64,000 nucleotides of DNA, taken from Paramecium sonneborni. Its lineage: Eukaryota; Ciliophora; Oligohymenophorea; Peniculida; Parameciidae. Within the stretch, counting starts at the first letter, position 1. Each line of letters opens with the position of its first letter. Positions 26,301 through 39,448 of this stretch are shown here, piece by piece. A program made the position numbers and the translations under genes. The stretch lies in the NCBI GenBank assembly GCA_905182985.1, contig CAJJDN010000048.1, positions 485,061 through 549,060 on the forward strand, given 5' to 3'. The notes beneath the pieces were generated by a model. That model was not told where the DNA came from. It saw nothing but the letters and a program-made list of their open reading frames with translations, and did not search any database.

Positions 26301-28919
26301 TATTGTAGTAAATGTGCTTATGGTGTATGTACACAATGTTATTAAGGTTTTTATTTGGATATTGTTAGTAATTCTTGTAATTCTAGTTGTGGTGATAAAA
26401 TATTGGCAAATGATGAAGTTTGTGATGATGGTAATGAATTGAGATATGATGGATGTTTTGAATGCAAATATTAATGTTAAATGGAATGTTTAGATTGTTA
26501 ATTTGGTAAGTGTAATTTGTGTGAATCATCATTAGTTTTAGTTTAATCTAAAGGTATTTGTGAATAATTAAAATAATGTGAAGGTTTGACAGGATTATAT
26601 TATGATGTCTTAAAAAATGATTGCTTACCTTAGTGTGGTGATGGCATTATTGTAGGGAATGAACAGTGCGAGGATATGAATAGTATTCCTTATGATGGAT
26701 GTTATGAATGCAAATATTAATGTGATAAATTGTGTACAAACTGTTAAAAAGGAGAATGCTTTGAATGTTAAAATGGATATATATTAGAGGGTCAAAAATG
26801 TAAAACTAAATGTGGAGATGGTATCAAAATTGGAGAAGAGTTATGTGATGATAAAAATGAGATTCCAAGAGATGGATGTACTCTTTGTAAAATTGATCCT
26901 TTATTTAAATGTGAAGAAGATACAAATTTATTAAGCTTTTGTTATAAGTGCTAAGAAAATTGTTAGGATTGTAATTATAACAATAATCGAGTGGAATGTT
27001 TATAATGCAAAAAAGGGTATTTCTTAAAAGATAATACTTGTAATTCTTGTTCAGAAAAATGTGAGGAATGTGTTAATACTCCAAATAACTGTACTTTATG
27101 TTCTACAAGTGATTGTAAACGATGTGATAATATTTCTGGATTTTACTTAAATTAATAATCAAAAACCTGCATTACAAAGTGCGGAGATAATATTATAGCA
27201 GGATTAGAACAATGTGATGACGGAAATCTAATTGATTAAGATGGATGCAATTCTAAATGTCTTATAGAAAAAGAATTTGTTTGTTAAGGAGGTGTTTGCT
27301 TTGTTCCTCCAAAGAAATAAATTGAGTTAACGTATTCTAATTCAACTACAACAAGTGATTTTGATTTAGTATTTGAGAATCTTGGACTTGATAGCATTTG
27401 TGATAAATTAAATATTTGGATAGAATTATTCGAAACAAATGAATTTAAATATATAATTTCAAAGAAGGATAATTCAACTGCTGAAGGCTATGGAGGATGT
27501 GAAATAAAATTTAACTTCTTTAAAACAATATTAGAATCTAATCTTATTCATCTAATAGTTCCATTAAAAGAAAATAAAACTAGATTAATTGAAGAAACTA
27601 GAGAAATTATTATTACACCAAGAAGATTAGTATATTATAATGAAGAGTAGCAAGCATAAGCTTAAAGTGTTGCTTCTGCATCATCTTCACTTACTTTCAT
27701 TCTTTAATTAGTTGGACCATTAACAATTATTCTAGGAGGATTTAATTTCTTTTGGACAATATTAGATATTTTAACTTGGATTAACAATTTCTATTTTCTA
27801 AATGTAGATTATCCTTTGAATGTTAAAATATTTTTTAATTAACTTGAATGGGGTGATATAATAAATATTCCTGATATAATCTCATTAAATTCACCAGATG
27901 ATCCATATTATTTTGAAGCTCCTCCTAAATTTTTAGAAAAAGATGTTAATCCTTTATTTTTAAACAACATATAATTATTTTGTGGACTTATTTTACTTGC
28001 TTTATTTGCATTTTTCTGCTCTATTTGCATTTTATAAATGATAGAAAATAAGTATCAACCAAATTTAGTATCAACGCATAAAATAGAAATCTTTTCAGTT
28101 AGTTAAGTAAATAAGAGTGTTGAAGTAATGTCACCACAAAAGTCTTAAATGAGAACAATAAGGTTTAAAACAAAATAAATGCCATCTTTAATAAATTCAA
28201 TATATAAAGAAGTATTATGGTTTAAGGAGAATTTTAGGGCTAAATTACTGTAAATCATTGGACTAGTCTTTTTGGATATTTGTTTGGCTTGTGTTCTTTA
28301 ATTACAATATACAAAAAATTAAGAGTTTATCATAATTTAATTGAATATTTTATTAGCGATTATTGGAGTTATTTTTATAGTTTCTGTATTTTAGTTATAC
28401 TCATTTGTTTGTTCATAACATTAAATTTTGTATGAAAGTTAAATTTTTTAAAATTATTACTCCTCATTATATGAAGGAATCAATACTAAACAATTACTAG
28501 CAAGAAAATATTGTTATGTAAATTTAATGAGGAAAGCTTTATTTATTTTTTTTACTGTATATTTTTATGATGTTCCTTTATTGTAAACATCATTATGTTG
28601 TTTAACATGTTTTTTAAATTTAGCTTTGATTTTGTATCAGAATCCATTTGAGAATAGAAGTGTACTTATACAAACAGCAATACCTGATTTTTGCATATTT
28701 ATTATCATTTTTATTACAGTTTTATTGGCCATTCATGATGTTAGTAACATATTTTCATTTGATTAAAAATATATGATTGGATGGATAATCTTATTTTTTA
28801 TAGGGTTTTCAATATTGATATAGTTGATCTTTTTGTTTCAATAATTCTTTTAAGATATGAAAGCAAGACTGATTCAATTAAAGGATATGATTTGTAACTA
28901 AAAAAATAAGAAAAATTGA
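20361..28919 (+). CDS. Giant cysteine-rich surface protein with DUF4215-type repeats and C-terminal membrane segments
   Basis: 2,836 residues. Introns lie at 21814-21836 (23 nt) and 23019-23043 (25 nt). A signal peptide (MFFSILLVFIGIIDIS) leads into about 480 residues of S/T/Y-rich ectodomain, then furin-like C-x2-C arrays. From about 23180 to 27240 I count 17 copies of a CGDG-x-G-x-E-x-C-D-D-G-N unit, typically followed by DGC-x-x-C, matching the Myxococcus cysteine-rich/DUF4215 repeat. A non-cysteine stretch and five to seven hydrophobic helices follow from about 27690 (VGPLTIILGGFNFFW, LFCGLILLALFAFF and others), with a short cytoplasmic end. Paramecium has a family of such proteins with undefined roles; adhesion or surface sensing is an inference. 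It should be secreted to the cell surface or a surface compartment. Confidence 0.9.
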
Positions 28920-29031
28920 TTATTTAATTTAATGTTAATTGCAAGAATATTATGATAATATTATATAAATAAAAAAGAAAGAAAAAAAAAAAGAGATATA
29001 AAAATATAAATTGGTTCTTTATCTAATACTC

Positions 29032-30186
29032 TCATTACTTGAGTGTTTCTGGTGCATTACCTACTTTAACAACACATCTATATTTAGGTCTTCCATTTAA
29101 TAATTTATCATAAGCTCCTTTGAAATTTTCAAACTCAAATTATTCACATGTTGGATAGATCTTATGTTTATTAGCAAATTCAATCATTTCATAGTTTTCC
29201 TATTTATATAATATAAATGATATACTTGTCTTGAGCCAACAAGAGATCCAACAAATGAAATTTATCTAACAACCAAAGCAAAAAATGGTAATTGAAGTTC
29301 AACTTTAGTAAGTGCAGGAATACCCACCATAACAAAATCTCCTCCACTTTTAACAAGATTTGTATAAGCAATAAATTCATCGACAGTATTAGCATTAGCA
29401 CAACTTAAAATCATATCAAATTTTCCATTAGCTTTAACCATTTATTCTTAGTTCTTAGTACAAATAAAATCAGTTGCCCCATATGATCTTGCTTCTTCTT
29501 CTTTATCTTATGATGTAGATATAGCTATAGTTTTCATTCCTAAAGCAGCTGAAAATTTAATTGCCAAATGTCCTAAACCGCCTATTCCTAATATACCAAC
29601 TGTTTTATTAGCTCCAAAATGTCTTTTAAGTGGTGCATACACTGTAATACCTGCACACAATAGAGGTGGTGCTAAATGTTATGGAATTGTATTTGGAATT
29701 GGAAATGCCCATTTTGCTGGTAATTATACATGTGTAGCAAATCCACCAAACTTTGGAAGTGGAATCAAATGTTCATTACCAACTTATCCACATAATTAAT
29801 CGTTTCCTAATATACATTATTTGCATTTTCCACAGCTATCTCTTATGAATCCTGCTCCAACCAAGTTACCAATTTAAAATTATGTTACTTACTCTCCTTT
29901 TTATACTATATGACCTAATATTTCATGTCCTGGAACACTTGGGTAATTTTTTGGGAACCAATCTTAATTAACAAGATGACCTAAAAAAAAATATATCATT
30001 TTATTTACAATCTGTATAGCATAAACCAAAATATGTCTATTGAATTCTAACTTCATCTGCTCTTATTGGAGGAAATTAAAATGGATAAAGCACTGCTTCT
30101 GTATTTGGACCTTCAAAAGACCATGCAAATGCTTCAGCTTAATCTTTACTTACTAATTTATAAAGACTGTGTTCCTTTGTTGCCAT
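29032..30186 (-). CDS. Zinc alcohol dehydrogenase, cinnamyl/NADP-type
   Basis: 366 residues. Introns lie at 29981-30008 (28 nt) and 29200-29225 (26 nt). Catalytic zinc ligands are C56 (LCYTD), H78-E79 in PGHE, and the later LLCAGIT cysteine. The structural zinc lobe SCGKCKQCILGNDQLC has its four cysteines. The Rossmann fingerprint is [15 protein letters not shown]. This is the medium-chain dehydrogenase family, nearest to cinnamyl and yeast Adh6/7-type enzymes that reduce aldehydes with NADPH. The exact substrate is unknown. The last coding codon is TAA (Gln) directly before TGA. It is divergent from the zinc-finger gene at 30594. Confidence 0.95.
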
Positions 30187-30593
30187 AAATTATATTTATT
30201 TATCGATTCTTATCAAATACACTTATCTTCATAAATATTCTCATCTCACTCATGAATCACCTTCTCTTATCAAATCAGAATTTAGAAATTTCTATATTAT
30301 TTTATAATACTAATCATTATCAATAACAAAATAAATCATCCATTCTCTAACATACTTAATAAGCTTCTAAAGTATAAATTCACAATTTTTTTAATTCTTT
30401 AACCATCATTTTTTCATCAAAATAAAATTCATTCTAAAATCAATTATTTTCATTTGAAATTCTTCTTCTCTTTTTTTTTTCTATCTTTTGAGTATTCTAT
30501 TTGAAAATTGGGGTACTTGTGCTTTTTTATTTGATTCTGCTCAAGTTTTACAAAAAAATTACAAAATTGATATAATGTTATTTATAATATTAA
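30187..30593. other. Divergent intergenic region with a possible gene relic on the minus strand
   Basis: About 400 bp between two start codons, so it must hold both promoters. On the minus strand, about 30300-30560, gene-like segments such as NEFYFDEKMMVKELKKL and IYTLEAYQVCQRMDDLFCY are separated by in-frame TGA codons with no short intron to remove them. They may be a remnant of a small coding sequence. They may also be chance. Confidence 0.35.
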
Positions 30594-32727
30594 ATGAAGC
30601 TTGGAATATATGAAGTAGGAATTCTACCATCTTCTATTAAAAGATAAAATAAAGAATTGTAACCATTTTAACAATGGCAATTTTTAGGGAAAAATTATTT
30701 ATCCGCAACTTTCATTAGTTTGCTAGATTTATTTATTAAAACTAATAACAATGGAGCAATAGAATAATTGGCAAATCCTAAACCAAGTTATAAAAATCAA
30801 GATTCCCTTTAAATTTCTCAGTTTATTAATAGTCTAAGAACTAAATAAATTAATACAAAAGAATTTTTCATTTTATTAAAAAATATAGACAATCTTAATA
30901 CAAAATGTGGATAACTATTAGATGAATTTTGTGACATTAAAGGATTAAGAAAAACATAAACTGAAGCAAGGGTAACAACTGAAAAAATTTCACAATACTT
31001 TTCCCTTTAAATTAATTTAATTGGATAGCGCTCTATTGGCAATTCTATTTAATCGTAAATATACTTTTATAAGAATGATGATGGGTTTTATCTGATTAAA
31101 TAAACAAGTCCTATAATTTAATATTTGAATCCACCAAAATAATAATGCTTAATGTGTTCTCATAAATGTGATGATTATTTTATTAATTCTGATTGTTTAC
31201 ATATAACTTGCTGGAAATGTTTAAGGGAAAAAGTTAAAAAGAGTAGTTCATTATAAACTATTTAATGTAATAATGGTTGTAAGGATAAAATTCTAGTACG
31301 AGATGCATAATAATATATAAAAGAAGAATAAAATAAATAAAATTTGGAATAATCATTAATATTATCAAAGTCTTAATAGTTTGGAAAAGATAAATGTGAA
31401 CCTTAAACTTTTCATAGCTAAATTATAAATTAAAATTCTAATTAGGTTTTATATGATAATCTTGCTGATTCAACTTATTAAATATGTAATTATTGTAGTT
31501 AACCCTACAATTAGCAATTATATATTAATAAATCTTGTAATCATAAATTTTGTATAGATTGTTTCAAATAAAGAATCTTTAAAAAAGGATAAGCTTGTGC
31601 AGTAAAAGATTGCAATAAAGCAATTGATGATAATTTCTTCTAATAACGAATTTAGCTAGAAAATGACACTTAATAATATTAAAAATCGATACAAAATGAA
31701 ATTTAATAAAATTAAAAACCCAAACAAACTGACATTTAATAAAATTAACAACCCAAATAAATATCAAATAATTAAATGACGAAATGTAATAAATGTAAGA
31801 ATGAGTATAGTATAAAAAGTTTGTATAAAGATAAAAAATGTTTCCATTTTATTTGTTTCTCTTGCATATAATAGTAGGTTCAAAATTTATTAAAGAAATA
31901 GCAAAAATTATATCAAGTAAGATGTCCTTGTTGTACAAATTATTTTGGAACAGATTTCGAATAATATTATGATCAATAACAATTTTAATTAGTATAAGAG
32001 AGGATATAATCTGATGAATAATTATAGAAGGAAGAAGAAAGATTACTTTTTGAATCAATATAATTGTCAGCTTTTTAAAAAGAAAAAGAAGAAAAATAAA
32101 AATAATTGTAAAATTTCGATTAAGTTTCAAATTAAAAAACTGAAAAATATTCTTCGAGATTTACCTTTTCTCAAGAGTAACAACAATAATAATAAAGAAA
32201 TGAATAATAAAATAATTCTTCATCAGTAAAAAATCTTTTACAATCAACTTAAGATAAAAAGGTTCAAGAAGATATATAATAAAAAGTTGAGAAAGGTGAA
32301 TGTACAATGTGTTAAACAAACTTTTCACAATATAATATGAGACAATAAATTGATTGTGTATATCATAAAATTGGAGTTTGTTGTTCTATAAAGTTTGATA
32401 AATGTCCATAATGTGAATAAAAAAAGGTGAATCCTTAAATGATCAGAGTCAAATGTACTATTTAAATCATAATTAGAAAAACTAATTTTGCAAACTTTCA
32501 TTTAAAAAGTTGAATTCAATTATTCTCATATATATAATTCCTCGTCTATACAATCTAATAATGTAAAAGCAGAGGATTACTCTAGAATTAATTCTCGCGC
32601 TAATAATGATTAATCTCAAACTAAATCATAATATAGAAATAGCACAATGGATAATAATATTATCAGAAGTCAGGCTGTCCCGTAAAATAGGGTAGTGAAT
32701 AATTATGGGGCAGGATACAGAAATTGA
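30594..32727 (+). CDS. Multi-zinc-finger (RING-like) protein
   Basis: 703 residues with one 22-nt intron (32455-32476). At least four Cys/His clusters are visible: CLMCSHKCDDYFI...CLHITCWKC, CNYCSQPYNQQ...CNHKFCIDC, CNKCKNEYSI...CFHFICFSC...CPCC, and CTMCQTNFSQ...CPQC. Spacing of the second and third resembles RING fingers, suggesting E3 ubiquitin ligase or scaffold activity (inference). Between clusters two and three lie three tandem 11-residue Q-rich repeats encoded at 31664-31762. The stretch after cluster three is Q/K/E rich. The 3' exon ends in a polar tail (GAGYRN). It converges on the next gene with 67 bp between stops. Confidence 0.8.
31664..31762 (+). repeat. Three tandem 33-bp units
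   Basis: Units at 31664-31696, 31697-31729 and 31730-31762 each begin TGAMAYTTAATAA-like. They encode 11-residue repeats of the form x-[DE]-[TI]-Q-Q-x-Q-[KQ]-x-x-Q inside the zinc-finger protein. Copies two and three are the most alike. Length is a multiple of three, so copy number can change without a frameshift. Confidence 0.85.
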
Positions 32728-32794
32728 TTATAATATTAATTAATGAATTATTTTTGATATTAATAATAATATTATATACAACAATAATAATAAA

Positions 32795-34484
32795 TCATTT
32801 TGTATTTAATCCTGATATTTTATGTAAATAAATAGTGGATTACTATTTAGAATTTTCAAATTTGATTTCTTGTTAATTTTACATTAAGATGTAGAAATCT
32901 TCATCGGATAGTTGCAATTGTTCATTTTTTAAATTATTCGAATACTACTAATTTACATTTCCAATAAATAAACTTTAAGGTTTTTAAAGTTATTCAATAT
33001 TGATGACACTAGAAACTTTGACATCTAATGTGGCTTAAGGATTCTAAAATTTAAATAAATAAATTTACATTGATTTAAGGTTGTACTCTTATTTCTTCAA
33101 GAGACTAATCATCCACATTTTCTACATGAAAATCATGGACTTTGTTCATTTATTAGATTTCTGATTTCTCTTCTGGTTCTGGTGATGTTTCTAAAATATT
33201 CAATTTGATTCCTACACTATGACTTTAACTCAAAATATCAGAATCGAAATTTGAACGTAGAATAAATTATAATCTTGAAATTTCATATAAAGAATTAGTT
33301 AAACATAGTTTTTATCTGGCAATTTCAGTTAAGTCTCTATATTTTGACATGAATTTTTTAAATGGAATAGATTTATCAAAATATCTGATTCCAATAATTT
33401 TTGAATACCAATTAGAAATAAATTTAATATTCTTAAATTATGGATAATACATTTCTATAACTGCTCTAATTACTCTGTCTTCAAGAGTTTTTTCATTTAT
33501 CATATAAGCCACATTTGAGAAGAATAGAAAGAAGGAAATAATAGATCCAATGTTCGCTAATACTTCTGATACTTTAGGATATTCAACAAAAATAGTTTAT
33601 TAAAGTGTTCCAAGTTCAAATTCGAAGACTATAAATACATCTTTTCCAAAAGTATGAGTAAAATAGTCTAAATCCATTTATTGTATATATGATATAACTT
33701 GACTTGGAAATTCGTGTTTTTAAATATCTTCAAATAAGAATCCTGTATCAACTGATACATTAGATGTTCCAAAAGACAATTGACTAAAATATGTTGTTTT
33801 ATTATCAAAGGAAGCATAATAATCTTATTCTATCAATTCTAATTATTTAGTGGATGTATTATATTAATTCACAAATGTTCTTACAAAGAGCTAATTTTAT
33901 TTCTAACTGAAAAACTCTTTAACTCTCTCTTCTTTTGCACAAGTCCATCCTTCTGGTAAAACATTTTAATCACACTCCTCAAACATTATTGTATATTCAA
34001 TATTTTTTTGATCCAGTTCTTCATTTTCATTATTGGAAAGTTCTATATTCTTTAATTCAATAAGAATCATATTATGTTCTTGTGATAATTTAGTTGACAA
34101 TAGAGGTGTGGGTATCTAAAGTTCATCTTCTATAACTTTGTATAACATTGGCAACAATACAACGTTATCTGGTTCAAAAGGATCTATTTAATCAGGAATA
34201 CTTTTATGTCTTCTAAGACAAAACTCAGCTACAGTTACTTAATTAAAATTTAAAGCATAAGTCTCAATTTCAGTTGCCATACTTGTTACCTTTGGTAATA
34301 TTTATCCTGATCTCCATAATATAAGCTCATAAATTAAATATGATAAACTAGCTCCATAAAGTAAAATAGAAAGCAATCCTCCAAGTGATGTCTTGAATTA
34401 CACTTCTCCATATGCATAACTTGGTTTGTAATTTGCTCCAAATTAGTCAACTCTTCTTAAGAATTCTTGAATATTATTAATCAT
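32795..34484 (-). CDS. Two-pass membrane protein, paralogue 1
   Basis: 554 residues with one 25-nt intron (33044-33068) near the 3' end. Hydrophobic segments lie at about residues 36-58 (LGGLLSILLYGASLSYLIYEL) and 310-335 (ANIGSIISFFLFFSNVAYMI), with a large loop of about 250 residues between them and a polar tail ending near DEDFYILMQNQQ. The head MINNIQEFLRRVDQFGANYKPSYAYGE and both membrane segments are shared with the gene downstream on the same strand. I do not recognise a named family. Similar uncharacterised transmembrane proteins are frequent in ciliates. Role unknown. Confidence 0.75.
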
Positions 34485-34754
34485 GTTTCTTTAATCTATA
34501 ATTAGAAATATACAAATTGGTTTTCGAATTACGTTTAAGTTAATGACATAATTTAATTTTAATTAATTAGGTTCATTTTAAAAATGACATCATTTTTTAA
34601 AATATTTCAAAGATAATCAAAGATACTCTTACATCCCTCAATTTCATTACATAGCTCTCTAAATATTGAATTTATCAATTAGTATTTTATAATAATAGCA
34701 TTTTTTCTTGATATAAATACAATAATATAAATTTACATCATGTTTACATTTTAA

Positions 34755-36454
34755 TCAGTTTGACGAGTTATTTTGATTATTTTACAATTGACCTTTAGGT
34801 GTTACTGTTTCATATAATTCAATAATATTTAAATCTTTTATTTTTGGTTATTACTACATTAGAATATAGAAATCCTCATCTGTTAATTTCAAATCATCAT
34901 CTATTGATTCTTATGGTTATAAGTTCTTTCCTAAAAAAAAACTTTAAGATTAATTTAATTATTAGAATTACACTACCTAAGAAGGTCCATCTACTATGGT
35001 CTAAGGTATCTAATTAATAAAAAATTAAGAATTACAATTTTCAAAATGCTTTGATTTTAGTTATCAATCGAAATATTATCAATAATTTCCTACTTCAACT
35101 CTTAATTATTCTTTATATGATCAATTTTTAATGCATTTTATTTTTCAATATCTGTTTCTAATTCAAGAGATTTTATTCTGATTCCAATTTCATGACAATT
35201 TTTAAGGACTTCTCTATCGCTTATTGATCTTAGAATGAATTATAATCTTGAGATTTCATAAAGTGTATTAGTTAAACATAATTTAGCAGATGCAATTTTT
35301 AATAATTTCTTATAAGTTTCTAAGAATGTAAATGCTACTTTCTACTTTTAATATCGAATTTCAATCACTTTACCAAAGAAATTCTTAATAAATGTAATTT
35401 CTTTAACTTAAGGATAATACATTTCTATCAAGGTTCTTACAACTCTTAATTCAAGATTTTTTTCATTAATGATATAGGCCACATGAGAAAAAAATAGAAA
35501 GAAGGAAATTATTGATCCAATGTTTGCTAAAACTTCTGAAATTTTAGGATATTCTATAAAAACTGTTGATTATAAGGTTCCTAACTCAAATTCAAAAACT
35601 ACATACACTTCTTCATGAAAAGTATGGGTAAAATAATCTAAATCCATTTACTGAATATATTATTAAGTTGAACTAGGAAATTCCATAATTTCCGTACTTT
35701 CTAATAAAAATCCAGTGTCAATTGATACATTAGATGTACAAATAGTTATTTAGCTAAAATATGTAGTTTTATTGTCAATTGAAGCATAATAATCTTGCTC
35801 AACTAAATCTAATTATCTTGTAGAAGTATTATATTAATTAACAAATGTTTAGATTGTTAATTAGTTTTATTTTTAGTTAAAAAAGTCTTTAACTGTATCT
35901 TCATTTGCACAAAGCCATCCTGAAGGTAATAGATCCTAAACGCATTATTACAATATAAGCATATATTCTCTGTTGGGATGATCAACTGATTCATGTTCAT
36001 TATTTGATAATATAACATCTTTGAGTTCAATTAAAATAGTTTAATGCTTTTCTGATTTTTTTGTAGAAAGTAACGGTAATGGTTTTTAGAGTTCATCATC
36101 TACAATTTCATATAACATTGGTAATAAAACAACATGACTAGGATCAAAAGGATCAATTTATTTCTAAATACTCTTGTGTTTTCTTAAACAAAATGATGCT
36201 ATAGTTATTTGATCAAAAGATAATTCATATGTTTCAATTTCAGTATGCAATGATGTGATTTTCGGAAGTATTCTACCTGATCTCCAAAGCACCATTTCAT
36301 ATACTAGATAAGCTAAACTTAATCCATATAAGACAATTGATAGCAATCCTCCCAATGAAGTTTTATATTAAACTTCACCATAAGCATAGCTAGGTTTATA
36401 GCTAGCTCCGAATTAATCGATTCTTCGTAAGAATTCACTGCAGTTATTGAGCAT
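34755..36454 (-). CDS. Two-pass membrane protein, paralogue 2
   Basis: 557 residues with one 26-nt intron (35010-35035) in the equivalent position to paralogue 1. The head (FLRRIDQFGASYKPSYAYGE), the loop motifs DYYASIDNKTTYFSQ and MDLDYFTHTF, the second membrane segment (VLANIGSIISFFLFFSHVAYII) and the C-terminal DEDFYILMQ match paralogue 1 residue by residue over long stretches. The linker between the last helix and the tail is much less conserved. Head-to-tail arrangement with 270 bp between them indicates tandem duplication. Function unknown. Confidence 0.75.
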
Positions 36455-36732
36455 ACTTTATTTTTATTTCTTATCTTAAGTTTAAATACTAAAATAAAAT
36501 GACACAATAATAATTTTGTTTTTTGAACTAAATAACAATTTACGTCATTATTATATAATAACAAAATTACTATCTGAATATAAAATTTAAAAAAATAAAC
36601 TAATAAACCAGATAGAAAGACCTTCCTTTCTTTACTCAAGAAGAAATAAAATTTATTATCATGTGTTATTTAGATTTATTTGATTGTAATAAATTATATA
36701 TAAATAAAATTATATAAAAAAGATTTTAAAAG

Positions 36733-39334
36733 TCAAAGTATACGATAATATTAAAGCACTTAAATTAAAGATTCCTTCTTTACTGGTTTAGATAAATAAT
36801 AATCTATTCCATTTTGATAACATTATTCTTTAGTTTGATTATCAGTAAAAGCAGTGCAAGCTATAATTGCTATTGAAAAGCGTTTTTTAATTTATCTAGA
36901 TGCTTCCCATCCATCAAGTAAGGGCATATTAATATCCATAAATATTAATTAATACTATCTCTCAAAGCATTTCCAACAATTGGCTAATAAAATAAAAGAT
37001 AAAAAATACTTTTTTTTTATTTTGATTAAATTAAATCTACACATTCTTTCCCATTAAATACTTAGTCAGAAGTCAAACCAAGTTATTCTAATAAAATTGA
37101 TAATGCTAATATATTAATTTATTCATCATCAACTATAAGTATATTAGGACAACGACATTCAACTAATGATTAATTACTTCTCATTAGAAATGATTATTAT
37201 TATTATTATTACTAAGATTTAACGTATTTAATTCTGGTCTAATAATCTTCAATAGAACATTCATTATTAACAGTGTCAATAGAAACTGCATCAATAAGCT
37301 CTTATACAAAACGTATTTAGCTATGAGGTCTTCTTGGTCTAATTTGATTTCCGTCATTTATTTAGCCATTATTATTTAATAAATGAGAAAACTTGCTTCT
37401 CATAAGGCTTCTTTTAAATGTTTCAATTCCAGCATTAACTTCTGTCTATCTAGTGTCAATAATAATCTTTTTATTTAACATAATCAAAGGACTTTTTGGA
37501 TTATTGGATTTTATTCCAGGACTAACTGTTTAAGGGTACACAGAAAACCAAGAATGGAAACCTTTTCCTGTTTGTGTTTCAAATCTTAAACCTCCTCCTT
37601 TTTCAAATCTCTATTATGATAAAGCTTCTGCTATTTTATTGCTAATAAATAGCCCTAAACCAAAACCAGCAGTATTTTTAGATATTTTTTATATTGATGG
37701 TACACCTGATTATAATAGTAAAGTTAATCTATCTTATTCTTACTTTGTCATTCCTATTCCAGTATCTTCAACATGGAAAACCACATATTATTAATTTTTA
37801 GTTGAAAAACATGTTTCAACCTTAAAAGATATTGATCCTTGAAGTGTAAACTTTTAAGCATTAGATACTAAATTTATCAAAATCTGTTTAATTCTATTTC
37901 TGTCAGATAGAATTTGTGTTATTTTTGTATTAAAATCTATTTTAATTTCTAAATTCTTTTTTTAAATTTGATCTTTAAAAAGCGATACTACTTCATTCAT
38001 CAATTCCTGAATGTTAAAAAGTGCAACCTATAAACTAAATGTTTTTCCTAAAATACTATTATAATCCATCATATCTAAAACCATACTATGCATCACTTTC
38101 CCATTAACCAATATTGGTTTGAAAAATTATTCTTATATATTTTATGGTACTTCTTCATGACATTCTGCTACCTATGCCAATGCTAAGATATAATTTAAAG
38201 ATGTATTATATTCATGACTAAAGCTCCTAAATAATTGTTGCATTGTAGTTTATGTAAACACTTTCTTAATTTACAAATTGTACTCTTCCATATTATGTAA
38301 TATGATTGTAAATGATTTAGGTTCAAAGTAAAGTACCTTGAGATGAAGATCATTATATCCTCTAATACTAAACACTTCAAATTCATATGGATATTTCTGT
38401 AATTATTATAATTGTTCCAACAATTCATTTAAAGAATAATTTTGTTAAACTTCCTTTAAATCCTATATTGAAGGAAACTTACAACTAAATTATTCCTACA
38501 TTAGCAATTTGGTCTACTTATCCACTGATTATAATGGACTATTCAAAAGTTCCTAAATATTGATATTTTTTAATAAATCTTATGCTCTAGAATTACACAT
38601 TATCAGATTCAATTTACTATCTAGTTTTATTATACTAACCAAACAATTTTATAATTCTTATATTCGATCTGTGTCTGTACATGTTTTGATATTTATCGTG
38701 TCTTCAAGACCTCCTTCTGATCTTTTTAGTTATTGTTCTTATATTTTTTAGAAATAGAAGGTAAATAATAATAATATAAATGTTATTATTATAGGTTAAC
38801 CTCTATTTAGATTGTCTAACATTTTCCAAATGCACATTATGATAAGATGGAAGGATTTGAAAATGAGAAAATAAAATTTCTTTGTTTCATCCTTATTTAA
38901 ATTGTCGTATAATAAGGGTGGAAGTAAAAATAAAAATACATTTTCGTTATTCATCTTTTACATAATAACTATTATAAATTTATAGGTTACCTAAAATGTT
39001 TAGGGATAACAAAAGAATTGGAATGAGCAAGCTTATAGATTGCCTAGATTTTTGTAGATATTGGAATATGAGGAAGCAAAGAACAATCCCCAACTCGATA
39101 CCATAATAAAATAGCTGTCTCTATCATATAAATATTGTACTCAATTCCTAGCATCATTTCGTACATTGTATTACAAAGCCAAACGCCACTGTATAAAATA
39201 GCCAATATCATATTTAATATAGTTTTTATATAATTAAATTATAATCGAACTTATAGATCAGTTGTATTTAAACTATTCAAATAGAAGTGTTTAATCTCTA
39301 CTATTTTCAAGAATTAAGTTGTATTATAATTCAT
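36733..39334 (-). CDS. Membrane hybrid histidine kinase with receiver domain
   Basis: 851 residues. The N-terminus has three or more hydrophobic helices (one reads PIIITFILLLFTFYF). A PAS-like sensor stretch follows, then the H-box FRSFSHEYNTSLNY with phospho-acceptor H367, an N-box (QILINLVSNAQKFT), and ATP-binding motifs DTGIGM and GFGLGLFIS. The C-terminal receiver has ILIVDDEQ, phospho-acceptor D785 (MDINMP), ACTAFTD and the conserved lysine (LSKPV). His-to-Asp transfer within the protein, then to a separate HPt protein, is the usual scheme. Introns: 38991-39010 (20 nt, GTT donor) and 36984-37009 (26 nt). The first is inferred because it alone restores the frame. Confidence 0.9.
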
Positions 39335-39448
39335 AGACTTCTGTTTTAAGATTTAATAAATTGATCTGATTTAATATCTGAAAATCAGTATTATCATCCG
39401 ATGAATTTCTCAAGATTAAAAATAAAATGTATATAAATTTATATATGG

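Noticed and set aside
20361..28919. Reading in-frame TAA/TAG as true stops, which splits the large genes into many short ORFs
   Set aside because: Conserved residues (for example EQISHHPP in OSBP and YIQGM in the TBC domain) include TAA or TAG as glutamine, and domain order continues across them. This is the ciliate code.
30280..30560. TGA coding for tryptophan in the divergent intergenic region
   Set aside because: TGA acts as the terminator at the end of every well-supported gene in this window, so a local recoding has no support. A relic is the simpler reading.
36164..36639. Minus-strand ORFs overlapping the start of membrane paralogue 2
   Set aside because: One is part of the paralogue read from an internal start. 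The other is in a different frame over its 5' region and upstream DNA, with no conserved sequence.
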